From Lasiosphaeria ovina (lineage: Eukaryota; Ascomycota; Sordariomycetes; Sordariales; Lasiosphaeriaceae), in assembly GCA_033439765.1 (NCBI GenBank), contig JAULSN010000007.1:2294001-2358000 (forward strand): a DNA stretch of 64,000 nucleotides, read 5' to 3'. The notes under the pieces are model-generated. The model saw nothing but the letters and a program-made list of their open reading frames with translations. It had not been told where the DNA came from and made no database searches. Position 1 is the first letter of the stretch, and each line of letters begins with the position of its first letter. Positions 22,913 through 34,556 of the stretch are shown here, piece after piece. The translations under genes and the position numbers were made by a program.

Positions 22913-24311
22913 CTACTCCTCCTCCTCCGCCTTCGCCGGCTCCTCGCGAGACTGGTCCTCGTCTCTACGCGACCCTCGAAATATGGATATCCAGCTCTGG
23001 ATAGGAGAGCCGCTTCTCCTGTTCACACTCACGACATCCTTGCTCTCCTTCTTCACCGGCTTCTCACAAAACAACTCCATCGGCTTCTCGCGAAACTCAT
23101 ACTGGTAGTTGAACACGCCCGTGAAGGCGATGTGCTCGAGGTGGTCGCCGACATGGCGCGCGTAGTTGAGCTCGCCGCTGGTGACCGTGTGTCCGCCGCC
23201 GCAGGCCGGGCACGCGCCAACGACCTTGTCCAGATCGACAAGGCTGTGGCAATCCACACACTCGGGCTTGTGGTGAAAGATCCGCGCGACTAAGGGGTGG
23301 GCGACACGGAGGTGCTCCTCGAAGCTGGCGCGCGAGGAAAAGGTCGGCGGTAGCGGCTGCCTCGTCGCGCACGCGTCGAAGCGGCACTCCCAGACGCGCC
23401 AGTGCTCCTTCCGCATGTGATAGATCTAGTCTCGGCGGCGGGGGAAGACAGTCTTAGAGGCGGCGCACTCGTCGGCCAGACACACAAACGGCGCGAAATC
23501 GACGTACTGGAACAGCTCGATCTCTTGTTGGTCGTCGTAGTCGGGGATTCCGTCCTCGATTTTCATCGGCTTCGGCATCTTCAGGCCGGCGTCGCGGTTG
23601 CCGCGCTCCATCCGGCGACGGCGCTCCGTCATGGCCGTGACCAGCTTCGTGGCCGTGGCGTTGTTGGTCACGGCCGGCATCCAGGCGCGGACCACTTCCA
23701 TGTCTCACTTGTCGGGGCCGGCCCCGCGCAAGCCCGGGAAATGGCTGCGGACGGTGGGGTTCTGCAGCAGGTTCGACAGCTGCCGGATGGTCTTGTCGAT
23801 CACGTCGAGCAGCGGGTGGTTGGATGCCGTGATCCGGACCGAAAAGAGATACTCGTCCAAGCTGAGTTCCCCGTCGCCGGCGCTATTTGGCTCGGCTGCC
23901 CCGTGGAACACGCACCACGCGCACCTCTCACTACGCCTCGGCCTGTATTTAGTAGCTAAAATATATAACAACGGTGAATTAGCAAAGACTAGAAACGTGG
24001 GTTATAATTAGGGGGCGTTATTATGCCTGCTTACCTTCGTGGAGATACCCGCACAGATCCTGAAGCAGTCCGGCAAAGCGATCTCGAGTGTCTGGATCAT
24101 CGCGCAGACGATCCTCCAGTGACTTTCCCCAGTCACAATGGGAGGGGAGATTGGCGCCCTGGAGAGCCGCCCACATATGAAACTTTTGCTGGTTAGAGGC
24201 GAAAGTCGATTGCAATTTCTTGCTGTGTGGGAATGCGGCAAAGACCTTGAATAGACGCTCGACGCTGGCCACAAGTCCGCAGATGTCACCGGGGTACTGG
24301 ATGTCGGCCAT
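22913..24311 (-). pseudogene. C2H2 zinc-finger-type accessory protein, broken by 2 stops
   Basis: ATG at 24311 starts a helical domain (MADIQYPGDICGLVASVERL...). An intron 24034-23957 (GTAAGC...TTTTAG) restores frame into RRSERCAWCVF. The same frame then runs to 22913 but is cut by TGA at 23707-23705 and TAG at 23428-23426. On both sides of the stops the protein-like sequence continues without a shift. Before the second stop are FVCLADECA and FPRRRD; after it come IYHMRKEHWRVWEC, a Cys/His finger (CVDCH...CPACGGGH) and KPMELFC. Related fungal proteins usually have Trp where TAG now stands, and TGG to TAG is one transition. The gene is probably a recently inactivated member of a family with helical N-termini and zinc fingers. 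Stop-free sequencing errors or an overlooked intron (GTGAGA at the first stop) are the alternatives. Confidence 0.7.
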
Positions 24312-26820
24312 TTTGTTTTTAACTCCCGCTTTTGTGTGAGTGAGGATATAAGGTGTGTGCAATGAGGGTAATTAAAGTGTTGGGTATGTAAATTAAAGGC
24401 AGCGGCTTCGCACAAATCGTGTGTCGAAGGAAAACTAGTGTTAAGAAAGAGTGTGCAAACCGAGATTGCAAAATTGAGGTGCTACTCCTTAGGCCAACGG
24501 TGCACTGGAAGGTTGGGGCAAGAAATATTTTCAGCAGCGGGCTGACTTAGTGCCCCATACCATGTGACTACGGCAACATAATTCTAGTCTGATCTGTTGG
24601 TCTTCCGTCTCATCTCATTGTGGCTTTGGTCATTCTTCGCTCCCATATGCCCGAGAATGCTCGGTGACCCCGCTACGGGGAGAATGAAAAGGAGGAGTTG
24701 ACCGAAAGGCATTGTGTTTTGATATGATATAAAAAGAGCACCGATAGCTTGTGTACGGGTTATGTCGTAAGATGTCGTCCACCGAATCAGCCAGGAACCG
24801 TATTACCCCCTTTGTATATCCCATCTCCCCTATCCGTTGCGGCGGAAGGAGCAGTCACCGGGAAAGTGAATGGCGTGCCTGGAATGACATGGCAGCTGGG
24901 CGCCAGCATGGTTTTGGTTCAAAACTGGGCCGCCAGCACATCGAACTGCCACATTCAACAACTAAGCAACCAATTTGGAAAACAACCAACGCCAAACAAA
25001 GCCAGATTCCAACAGACAGTTTGTAAGAGCCGGCTTGTAGAACAACAACTGTCATGACGATGGCAATTATGTCAAGGTGGCTGATCAGGTTCGAAGAGAA
25101 GGTGCAGTTGCAAGCTAGCGACTAGCAAGAATGGTTGATTAGCAGGCATGAAAGATAAGGAAGGAACAGTCTGGATTTTACCATTGTCAGCCGGCTCCAT
25201 TAGCTGCCATCTGACCCGAGTTGAGAGAGAAGGAGGACCAGCGGTGGGGCGAGAAAGTTTGAAGAGAAATTAGAACATAGAAGAGGCCCAGCAAAGCAAG
25301 AGCCTTGTGCGACATGGGTGAAATGATAATTGATATTGCTTCGTACTAATTACGTATTGGTCAGAATGCAGCTCCCCATGTCTGTCGATTATTCAGGATT
25401 TCCGGCAAGATTATTTAGAACATACTGGGTTGGGTCTAGGTAGTTCGTGATCCAACATTCCTTCCCTATCCAGCTCCCGCTGCCAAAGTTCCAAAATTGC
25501 AAGCCAATTACGTGCTGTATAGTCCATCCATAAACCACCTCAGCCACCCCCTTCAAGTTCCGCCGGTGCAGTAATTATGCGGCACGGCGCCAACAGCGTC
25601 AAGAGCGGCCGGCCTAAGATTCAGATGGCCATGAAATAACTATTAAACGGGCTCTATTACTTACTCCCTTTCGCTGCTTGTCTCGACCTTTGCCCACAAC
25701 CTTCGCTAATATTGCAAAGCGGCGGCAACAAAAGAATCTCGACGCCTTTACCATCCGGCGCCGAGTGTCGCTGTCGGCGGAGGCCCGCCCGAGTCCGAGG
25801 GCGCGAGCCGAAAGGGTCCAAGACCGACGAATGCGACGTGTAGAACGTCGGTGCCCAGCCCCGAGTCCCGTATTCGGGGGTCGCGGAGAACCAACAAGTC
25901 AATCCCTTTTTTTTGCGTGTTGGCTCGCTCGCTCGTGTTGGGGCCGCGTCATCCCAGGGGCCCGAGTCCGGGATCGGGTGTCAGGGGCACACACTGAATT
26001 ACTGGACTTGGCAAAAGTTCTGCGCCGCACACCACGCCGCACCACATCGCGGACCTGGGGCTGCTGCTCTGAGCAGGGCTGAGGGCGACGCGTCACCCGC
26101 TGAACGCGTATGTACGGATACCCTATCTTAAAATCCGACCAAGGACGGGAGCCTCCCGCGCGGCGCGCGCGCTTCTCTTTGGCAGTGAGGTTGCTGTTCA
26201 TGTTACACAAAGCAACAAAAGCTTTGTTTCTGCTGGCCAGGGGGGTTACCGCATTCGACAGAGAGCATTGATTGGCAATTGCCATCGTCTGATCCCAGGC
26301 AAGTAAAGCTTCCCCGGCAAGCGGCGCAGCTCCGCCAAGAGCTGCTGAAACCACTTGCCTTCTCTGGAACGACAACTACTCCTAATATTACAACCTCGTG
26401 TTCGACAAGCCGCTGTTGCTTTCCCGGATTTTTGTCTTCGATGGTACTGTGCAGTAAGTCTTGGCATTGCTTATATGTGCCGCTGGCGGCTGGGGAAAGG
26501 AAAAACAGCCCCCGGGGGAACTCATGCACTGCTACCGAGCCAGACGGCGGTATGACGAAAGATCTACTCATAGGATTTTTATGTGTGCAAGGCGGATTTA
26601 TAATGAGCCATGTAAATCTGGTTCGAGCTGCGGCAAGGTGACTTCGGAAGAGTCCGGCGTCGTGAAAGGGGTCTCGTACTCAATCACTCTGGTCGACCGA
26701 GCCTGGTTACCTGAAGTATATATCATGTCTGCATCTGCATGACTTTGCAATTGAGCTACTGTCCTGAACAGCTCCGAGTCTTTTGTGCTGCCACTGTCTC
26801 TGTGCTGCTCGTCATTCACA
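24312..26820. other. Intergenic region, no supported gene
   Basis: Divergent spacer between the broken zinc-finger gene and tyrosinase. About 25740-26180 is unusually GC-rich, with CG words, but the ORFs there (for example 25899-26375 minus) lack motifs and splice sites. Confidence 0.45.
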
Positions 26821-29000
26821 ATGCGCTTCTCAAGTCTCGTGGCCCTCGGGCTTGCCCCTTGGGCAGGCGCTCAGCTCACTGGCGTCACGGCCGGCGTAGA
26901 CCCCGTCACCGGTGAGCGCCCGTCAAGATTGGACATCAACGCTCTGCACGCACAGGGTGGTCCCGCCTGGTGAGACCTTCACTTCAACAAGCCCCATACT
27001 GCCTCCCATTGAGCCATGAAGAGGTTATACTAACATCAACAACCCCAGGGATCTCTTTGTGCAAGCTCTGTCTGTGATGCAGACAGCTTCGGAGAGTGAC
27101 TGGGTCTCGTACTATCAGATAGCTGGTATGGAACAGCAACTTTACAGTGCTGACACCCAGCAACACTGACGCTTCTTTGTTCCAGGAATCCACGGCATCC
27201 CGCTTAAGGCATACAACGGAGTTGAACAGGTGCCGGGCGGTTCTGACTATTCCGGCTATTGTCCCCATGGGGTAAGCGGCATAAATGACTCTGGCATCTC
27301 TGTATCCATGTTGACAGTCGGCAGCAAGTCACCTTTAGCACCTGGCATCGGCCCTACATAGCCCTCCTCGAGGTAAGTCTAACCCAGACCCTCTACCTGT
27401 ACACTGTGTAGGAGAGCCACTGACGACCACCGCAGCAAATCCTGCAGAGCCACGCGCAGACCATCGCAGACCAGTACACAGGGTCGTCGGCAGCAGCATA
27501 TCAGGCGGCGGCGAAGACACTCCGGTTCCCGTACTGGGACTGGGCTTCATCTGCAGACCTGCCACCGTCGACAACCACACAAACCCTGGACATCACCAGC
27601 CCCGCCGGGCCCGTCACCCTGCCGAATCCGCTCTACAGCTACCGATTCCAGACCTTCCCGTTCCAGGACCCAGACTTTCAGAGCAACACCTTCGGCAAGT
27701 TCAGCGAGACCAAGAGGGCCGTCCCCTATAACGGAAGCAGCTCGGCCGTTAGCGACCAGGCGTCTACGACCGCCATCTTGGAGATGGACCAGCCGTGGCT
27801 GCGGGACTACGTGGTAATTCTTATCTTGCTACCTCTCTCCCGTCTACCTATGTGAAACCAGACTTAATATGAAGCATGAACTGGAGGCTGACTCAGTTCC
27901 TCACCTGCACTAGTACTCCGTCTTCACGCAAAGCACGCAGTTCGAGCTGATGTCATCGACGCAGAGCCAGGGGCCCAGCTTCGAGGCGCCCCACAACAGC
28001 GTGCATTCCGACTTTAGCGGACTGAACTTTATGAACATTGGCCACATGCAGTTTGTGTCAGTTGCCGCCTTTGACCCCATCTTGTAAGAGCCTCCAACCC
28101 AGCACAACTCCCACTTCTCCCTGCACATGCCACTAACCAACCCAGCTTCTTGCACCACACCAACGTCGACCGGCTGGTGGCCATGTGGCAGGCCATCTAC
28201 TTCAACAGCACCATGTTCACGTCGACGCAGCAGGGGTGGGCGCTGTTCGGCACCGCGGCGGGCGACATAACCGCCGACAGCCCGCTGAAGCCGTTCACCG
28301 ACGCGTCGGGGGCCTTCTACACATCCAACCGCGTAGCGTCGACCCGCGCCTTCGGCTACACGTACCCGGGGCTGGAGGACTGGGGCGTGAGCAAGCCGGA
28401 GCTGGCACGGCAGGTAACGGCACGCGTCAACACGCTGTACGGGCGGGAGCTCAAGACGACCCCCGCCCCCAAGACCAAGAAGCGGCAGATCCGCTACGCG
28501 CTGCGGCAGGCCGCGCTGCCCGTGCTCAAGGACTACGCGGCGGCCATCAGCGTCGAGCGCGTCTACCTGGCCGACCTGCTGCCCGCCACCGTCGAGCTGT
28601 TCGTCGCGGGCCGCAAGGCCGGCGAGCTGGCGCTGCTGGCCATGCCGACGGCCGGCGTCGCGCAGTCGACCGTGCCCTTGCGCCGCACGCTCGAGGACCT
28701 CGATGCGCCGCTCGACGACGCCGACGAGCTGGTCGCCGAGCTCAAGCTCAAGCTGCACGTCGTGGTCAAGTCGGTACGTGTACTCCCCTTCAAGTTTCTG
28801 TCTCCATGGTTGGGTACCTTGGACGTGCTGAACTAACAAACTAGAACAACGGCACCGAAGTCCCCGCCGCCTCGGTGCGCAGCCTGGTCATCGAGATCCA
28901 GGACCGCGACTTTACGCCGCCGGCCTCGGACGACGCGTTCCCCCGCTACGGCCGCATCAACCGCCACCCGGTCAGCGTTGGGGAGCTCGACTCGTTCTAG
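26821..29000 (+). CDS. Tyrosinase (type-3 copper monooxygenase), 8 exons
   Basis: Exons are 26821-26969, 27049-27125, 27186-27271, 27325-27372, 27436-27813, 27914-28083, 28146-28773 and 28845-29000 (563 residues). A signal-like N-terminus MRFSSLVALGLAPWAGAQ suggests secretion or vesicle entry. CuA ligands are His78 (GIHG), His103 (CPHG) and His112 (WHRPY). Cys101, two residues before His103, fits the Cys-His thioether of fungal tyrosinases. CuB ligands are His273 and His277 (PHNSVH) and His306/307 (FFLHHTNVDR). The C-terminal third (from about 380) is the beta-rich shielding domain, with YLADLLPATVELFV, that keeps many tyrosinases latent. The enzyme oxidises monophenols and o-diphenols to quinones, the first step of one melanin route. 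At the CPHG-QVTF junction the distal CAG (27324) is the one that keeps frame. Confidence 0.95.
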
Positions 29001-30927
29001 AGCCTGGTCAGACCTGGGGAGGGGATGGGGCATAACAGTTCCAGAGTAGTGGTATTTCGTGTATACTGGTCCTAGTCTGGTTCTATTGTGTGGCCCAAGT
29101 TCAAGGCAGGGGTTCTCCCTTTTTTTTTCTTAACCCTTTGGTCTCAATGTCTTGTAGTTATCTCCATTTTTTGTTCCGATTGCGCACAGAAATGCCCTAA
29201 TTACCTGGCCTCCCTGGATATGGGTTGACTACCTACCTACCCTGTAGATGTACTTAGAGATCGTCTGTTCAGCTTCTTATCCATGTAAAATAAAAGTGTA
29301 AAGATGTGCAATTAGTACAAACATGGCAGTGTTAACACGAGTCGGTTGCATGGAAAGGTAGGTACCTTGGGTGTGAGAGAATTAATCATACCAGCATGGT
29401 GTATCTTCGAACTCGGTGGCCCCTCGTGATAATGACTGGAAGACTTATCAAAGATGAGAATGTATTTAAACTACATCAACTAGCTAACTAGCCCGAAGCA
29501 AGGTTCCTGTTAACCTTATGAACCGTAAACGGGCTACAATTCTCCCAGCTATAGATAACCTTCTATCATATTAGTGGAAAGCCCACCTAGTTAAGGTAGG
29601 CATATCGACTAATTAAATGTAATGAATAACCAGGCAAGTGGGTACATATGCATGTGGATAAATACCTCTCATCTAACCCCTAATAATAAAACGGTTTCGG
29701 CTCAATACACTAAGTACGTTATCAAAGTCTAATGATCGTATTTTTTATGAACTTTAATAGTTACCTTCACGATGAGTATAACCTTAGCTATACTTGCCGT
29801 TGTAATTATTACCTTTCCTAGTCCTCAATGGGGCCCAGCCCTTAGCTCTAATTATCGTCGTATATCAAAGCCACTACGTCTCTACTAGCCTTTTAGGTGT
29901 ATTAAGCAGGGACGCTTAAGTCTAGCTACACAAGAAATTAGATAAGATTTATCCCTTGAATATAAGGCCTGCAATTGAAGTGGAGGAGGTTGTCCCTACA
30001 AATCTGTGCAGCTGCAGGAGGCAAATTAATTTATAAGAATATAATCCAGGTTTACAGCTCATTCCATGAAAATGGGGGATTACCTTCGGCATCGTTTAAA
30101 ATAGCAGTTGCTGTTATTTTCCACCCAGAAATGTGAAATCTTAGAGGATAGAACACATTCTCAAGCAACAGATCTCTTGAACTCACGAGAAGACACTGTG
30201 ACGTCCTTCCACGCCTCAATCTCAAACATTATCGTCACCCAGCGATACGCATCAAGCGAGACACTCAAATACGGTCAATCAGTATGAAGGCAATAATGAC
30301 AGTGTCTTTCTCTAGTTACTAAATAGTTATCTGCCGGTTGCCTCTCGGTTCCGAAATATTGGATCCCATTGCCCAAGATACCCCAAGCCCCAACCAACGC
30401 AAGCTCCTCCTACTTCCGAATGAAATTGAAACACACAGGCAGTCTAGTAATATAATGATAATTACGAGACTCAGCCAGCCTGGTCGCCGCATCCCCCGTC
30501 TTGTCAAACTCCGTGAGCCTGGGCCCAAACATCTCTTGTTATTGCTCCCGTGAAAGAAAAGAAAGAAATACAAAACAATCACCTTGTTAGTGGCCAACGA
30601 AAGAAGACGCATAGATGGCGGCCGGTCCAGTAAAAAGGCGAAACACGTAAGAATGCTCGACTTCGCTAATTAAAAGACGCCGTGTACCTTGGGAAAGAGT
30701 GATCTCGATTCTCCTCAAAGCACAAAAAAGGGAAATTTGAAGGAGAAATTGGCCCCGATCAGAAATGTCGTTTGAAAAGGTTGGCGGTGAATGACAGGAT
30801 AGCGACCGATGACGCATCATCATTCCGACAAACCCGAAAATCGACGCTCCGTGTTCCGCGGAGCACATGTCCATTGGTACGTAGGCTAGACACAGCCCAT
30901 TCACTGTATTGAAAGCGAACAGCCAGG
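29001..30927. other. Intergenic, strongly AT/TpA-rich
   Basis: No supported gene. About 29200-30320 is AT-rich with abundant TA words and few CpG or CpA-preserving ORFs, as in RIP-degraded repeats. No terminal repeats could be recognised. 30320-30927 has ordinary composition and is probably the 3' flank of the microprotein gene. Confidence 0.55.
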
Positions 30928-31071
30928 TCAAGAACACATGCCCTTTTCGCAGGTCTGGCAGAGACTCTTGTCGTGGGCCACAGGCGCGTTGCAGCCATGC
31001 GTGACATTGTGGTCGCAGTACTTGTCCGCCATTGTGTCCTGGCTGGACTCTGGCGAGGTTTCTTTCGTCAT
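30928..31071 (-). CDS. Cys/His-rich microprotein, 47 aa
   Basis: ATG at 31071 (CCCCATGACG) opens a 47-residue frame to TGA at 30928. The second half is packed with potential metal ligands: Cys19, His21, His25, Cys27, His33, Cys38, Cys41, Cys46. They fall in YCDHNVTHGC, KSLCQTCEKG and MCS. The spacing C-x-H-x3-H-x-C...C-x2-C resembles a small zinc-binding knuckle more than a disulfide-rich secreted peptide, and there is no signal peptide. A TATA box lies about 240 nt upstream, followed by a CT/CA-rich leader with pyrimidine runs that could hide a leader intron. The frame is too short for routine gene calling. It is unlike any family I can name. Confidence 0.55.
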   Translation of the reverse strand: MTKETSPESSQDTMADKYCDHNVTHGCNAPVAHDKSLCQTCEKGMCS

Positions 31072-31308
31072 GGGGTCTGTGGTGTATGCGGGTGCCGGCG
31101 GTCAGGCAAGGCAAAGAAACAAAAAATCGTTCTTCTTTTCCGCCGAGCTCGAAACAGGCCGTGCGTATGCAGCTATGGCGTGTTGTGTGTGCTTTCCTGC
31201 AGGTGATTATGTGTGAGATGATCCAGGGGTCCGAGAACCAAGAGAGGGAAGTGCGAGAGGAGACTCCTCGACTCGACCTAGCGCGAAGCATGGTGGGAGT
31301 GCTGGTAG

Positions 31309-31315
31309 TTTTATA
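31309..31315 (-). promoter_or_regulatory. TATA box of the microprotein gene
   Basis: Minus-strand TATAAAA about 240 nt before the ATG at 31071. The ATG at 31291 lies only about 20 nt after the box, so transcription probably starts downstream of it and the 234-codon frame it opens is not the product. Confidence 0.5.
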
Positions 31316-31708
31316 TCTTTGTCAGGTTGGTACCTAGTACTTTGAGCTCTTGTCATCGTTCTCTTTGCTTTTCGGGTTGTTCACCTATGAGGTCTTCTGC
31401 GCCTCGCTGAGCCGACTTTTGGTGGGATGGGCTGTAGTCCTTGCACATTGGTAACCGGGCTTGGGGGTTCTCTGCCGTGTGCCATTTCTAGCCTGTCACA
31501 TCCAACTGCAGGAGACAGGTGGCCCAGATTCCGTCTGGATTCCCCACCTGCTTGGCCGGGGCACGGGTATCCATGGCCCCCTGCCCCCCTCCCTCCCTCC
31601 CTCCCGTTTCGGATACTGGGCCGATGGACTGTCGCAGGAGCGGGCAAACATGAACCAAGAAGTGATATCACACTTGCCAGTCGTTCCAAACCAGGAGCGG
31701 AAAAAGCC

Positions 31709-32008
31709 TCATGGAATGTTTTCGGATCTTGCTGCAGGTCCGAAATCAGCTGTTGGACAGCCGGCGGCTACGTTTGCCGCGGAGTGCTGCTTCGAGACGT
31801 CCAACAGTGCGAGGTAAGTGAGCGCCGTTATATTGACGACAAACGTCACCAATATGGCCATGATCGCCGTGGACCGCACTGGCGGGAGTTTCGGAAAGGG
31901 TGGTACGTACGGGCGAACCTCTAGGTAAGTGCTAGTGAAGTACCCGGAGCCGGCTTCGGTTTGGAGGAGAGGGCGGAAGGTGGTCAATACTACCCTGATG
32001 TTCTGCAT
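31709..32008 (-). CDS. Hypothetical 99-aa ORF with one membrane segment
   Basis: ATG at 32008 opens MQNIRVVLTTFRPLLQT. A Pro-rich stretch and one hydrophobic stretch (IMAILVTFVVNITALTYLALL, about 49-69) follow. The hydrophobic run and balanced composition are the only support. No family is recognised, and splice partners upstream were not found. It may be a fragment of a degraded membrane-protein gene. Confidence 0.2.
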   Translation of the reverse strand: MQNIRVVLTTFRPLLQTEAGSGYFTSTYLEVRPYVPPFPKLPPVRSTAIMAILVTFVVNITALTYLALLDVSKQHSAANVAAGCPTADFGPAARSENIP

Positions 32009-34022
32009 TCTCTGCCCTGCTAGGCTCTTGGCCGCGTGCTATGGTGCAGTGCGGACGCAACTATGCCACACGACGATGGCCCGTTTAGGCCAGGGCTGAC
32101 AGGGGGTGCCGTCCTGATTTTCCCCACTGGAATCCTGCATTCCTTCCACTGGGGGAAGGATGGAGTTGTGTGGATTAAAGTCTCGCCTACTAAAGCGACC
32201 CCCACCTCGATATGCCGTCCTCATAACGGGTAGTTGGCCCTTTGAAATCAAGTCGGCCTTCAGAGCGAGGTTCCTTTGGGTAGTAAACTTACGCGTATAG
32301 GGTTGACGAGTTCTACCCGATGCCAGGGCGCGTGCAAACACACCGGCACTACTCATCCGCGAATTCATGCGGAAACGCCAACGGATCGTAAGCATCGGCC
32401 AAAGAGTCTCTCACTGGAGAGTAAGTCATCTTGTAATCAAGCCCCGAGGGGGAACTCGTAACCAGCCCCGCCATAGAGGGATAGAATACTCGGTCAGCCT
32501 GCGTGGTCTGACACTGCCGGACCCCCCAGGAGAGGGGTATGCTTGGGACCCAAGGTTGCGTGTTACACGCTGCCGGTCCAACAAAGCATGTGGTCCGTCC
32601 AATGGAATCGACGAGGAGGTAAGCCCGGTGATGTCGGAGCATGGTTGGATCCCAAGAAGCAGGCTGTTTGCCGAGGTTTTAAGGGAGCGGGCTCCATGTC
32701 AATCCTCCGTGATTGCTTGCTTGCTTCCTTGCTTGCCCTCGGGCGGTCTAGGATGTCTCTTATAGTGTCATGGCGGCTTAATCCTCGGTCGTATATGACC
32801 TGTCGTTTTCCTCGGCGTATTTTGGCTGAAGGGTCAAGGTCAGTCCGGCGGCCCAGACGGCGTCAATCAATGGCGGGGTCGATAGCTTGTGCTGCTCAGC
32901 TGTTCACGTGCATGATGGTGGGCTGGAACCGAGTGATGGGCGAGGCTAGCAGAGAGATGACTAGCAGCGAGCGTGCGTTGCCCGTGGGGTGGAAGGGCAG
33001 GGGCAAGGAACAGGGGACGACCAACGTAAGCTCGACGTCAGAGTCAACAAGCATATGCAATCCTGGAGACAATCACAAAGATAAGATAGCCGGAGGGTGG
33101 TTGGTTGTCCAAGAGCGGCTTACCTGGATATCTCTCGTCAACAACACCCCGCGGTGTCTGACGAAACCGTTCGTCGCTGTGGAGGCGCAGTCTATGCCTG
33201 TAGTTGGTTTGGGCGCTGTATGTATGTATGTTCAGGGCAACACATGCATGTGTGTGCTGTAGGTACAGGACTGTCCGTGCCTAGAGGTAAATGCCGGTCG
33301 TACATGATTCAGCAGGCGGGACTCGCGTTCGTAGCTTCTCGGGCCGAGAGCCATCTTCCAGAGGCATGGGACCTCTCCCAGCACGCAGGTAAGCTCTATG
33401 CTACGCCGCTGTGCGCGCCGAGCGAGCCGAATGTTTGGTTGTGACCAATTGCGTGTAATCGAGTAATCGGCAATCCCGGCCGTGCGTGGCTCGCTGCTCA
33501 CTGCTCGCCGCTCTCGTGAGTCGTGGGGGTCTCACTCTCTGGCAAACATTAGCATTTTCAATTCCTGGCAACAAGAGAAATCCTCATCCCTTAACAGCGG
33601 CAACCGTAAAGGAGGGATGCACTGGACGGACGGATAGCCGGACGGGCGGATTCAATATTCTGACTGGCGGACGGCGGGATGTCGGAGACCAAAATCGAAG
33701 ACTCTGTCTGTCCCCCCAACTCCTAGCACGGCAGGCACTTGGAGTACACGTGTGTAGGGTGTACATGTACCGCTGCAGGGTGCCTAATGCCAGGCACATT
33801 GCGTGCTTGACACCAAGTGGGACGCGCCTACTTAGTAAGAAGCGCCTGTGTAGGTCCGCTGCGGGCAGGGAAGCGGCGACCGACCCCGCTAAGGCAGGTA
33901 GGTCTAGGCCTAGGGACCCGCTACCCGCCCGCGCAGGAGCCAATGGTATAGCGGGCGCGCGGTGAGCCGGTGCCGGTCCCGGAATGAAGACAACAACCTG
34001 CGGCGGTAGTGAAAGGCGTTGA

Positions 34023-34556
34023 TTAATAATAATTAATGTCTAGGCGCTCTATCCGTGAACTCAATCCGTCTAGGTCTATTCCAAGGGTAATATCGGTAAC
34101 TAGGGTGTGATCCTCCAAAGGCTTGTCGTACTCTCGTGCCCAATCTCCACTCGTACCGTCATTAAGGTTGTTCCCGGTGCCGCCCTCGGACCCGACCGAC
34201 TGACTGACTGACTGCTGCCACAAAACAGAGGTCCCATGACTGTCTTTTGCGCAGCACTTGATCCGCCGCTGAATTTCTCGTTCTAGCAAAGTGGCGTGGT
34301 TTGCTCTTTGTACATCGTGCTCGTCAGCAAGAATGCCTTGGTTAATGTGACATGGCTTAAACCAACCTTTTTGTGCTGACAGGCCGGCCCACTCGCGACG
34401 AAGCGGTCGCGTAAGAAAGTCGCAGCAGGCAGCCGTAAACAGGATCGCAAATGCCAGATATCGGAATACGGGGCGCACTTGTTTGCCGTTTCGGTTAAGG
34501 GGTTTCACCAACATGGCGCGCCGTCTCGCTTTCTCCATCTTCTCTGCCTCTGACAT
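34023..34556 (-). CDS. Hypothetical 177-aa ORF
   Basis: ATG at 34556 opens MSEAEKMEKARRRAMLVKP. A hydrophobic patch (YLAFAILFTAACCDFL, about 33-48) and an acidic C-terminus ending RIERLDINYY follow. A CTGACTGACTGACTG run lies inside the frame, where it encodes SVSQSV. I recognise no domain. An intron from GTGCGC near residue 27 is possible and would remove the hydrophobic patch. Real-gene status rests only on ORF length and start context. Confidence 0.3.
   Translation of the reverse strand: MSEAEKMEKARRRAMLVKPLNRNGKQVRPVFRYLAFAILFTAACCDFLTRPLRREWAGLSAQKGWFKPCHINQGILADEHDVQRANHATLLEREIQRRIKCCAKDSHGTSVLWQQSVSQSVGSEGGTGNNLNDGTSGDWAREYDKPLEDHTLVTDITLGIDLDGLSSRIERLDINYY

Larger units (their letters stand above)
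31072..34022. other. Gene-poor region with weak ORFs only
   Basis: About 3 kb in which neither strand yields a confident gene. GTAAG words are frequent on the plus strand (31811, 31922, 32426, 32618, 33023, 33283, 33388), but joining them does not produce a coherent protein. The most protein-like frame is the minus ORF at 31709-32008. Confidence 0.4.

Noticed and set aside
27910..28839. 309-codon minus-strand ORF
   Set aside because: It is the reverse-strand shadow of GC-rich tyrosinase exons 6-7, which carry the copper ligands in the plus strand.
30587..31291. 234-codon minus-strand ORF starting near the TATA box
   Set aside because: Its ATG lies too close to the TATA box, the sequence lacks motifs, and the overlapping short frame has the clustered Cys/His pattern instead.
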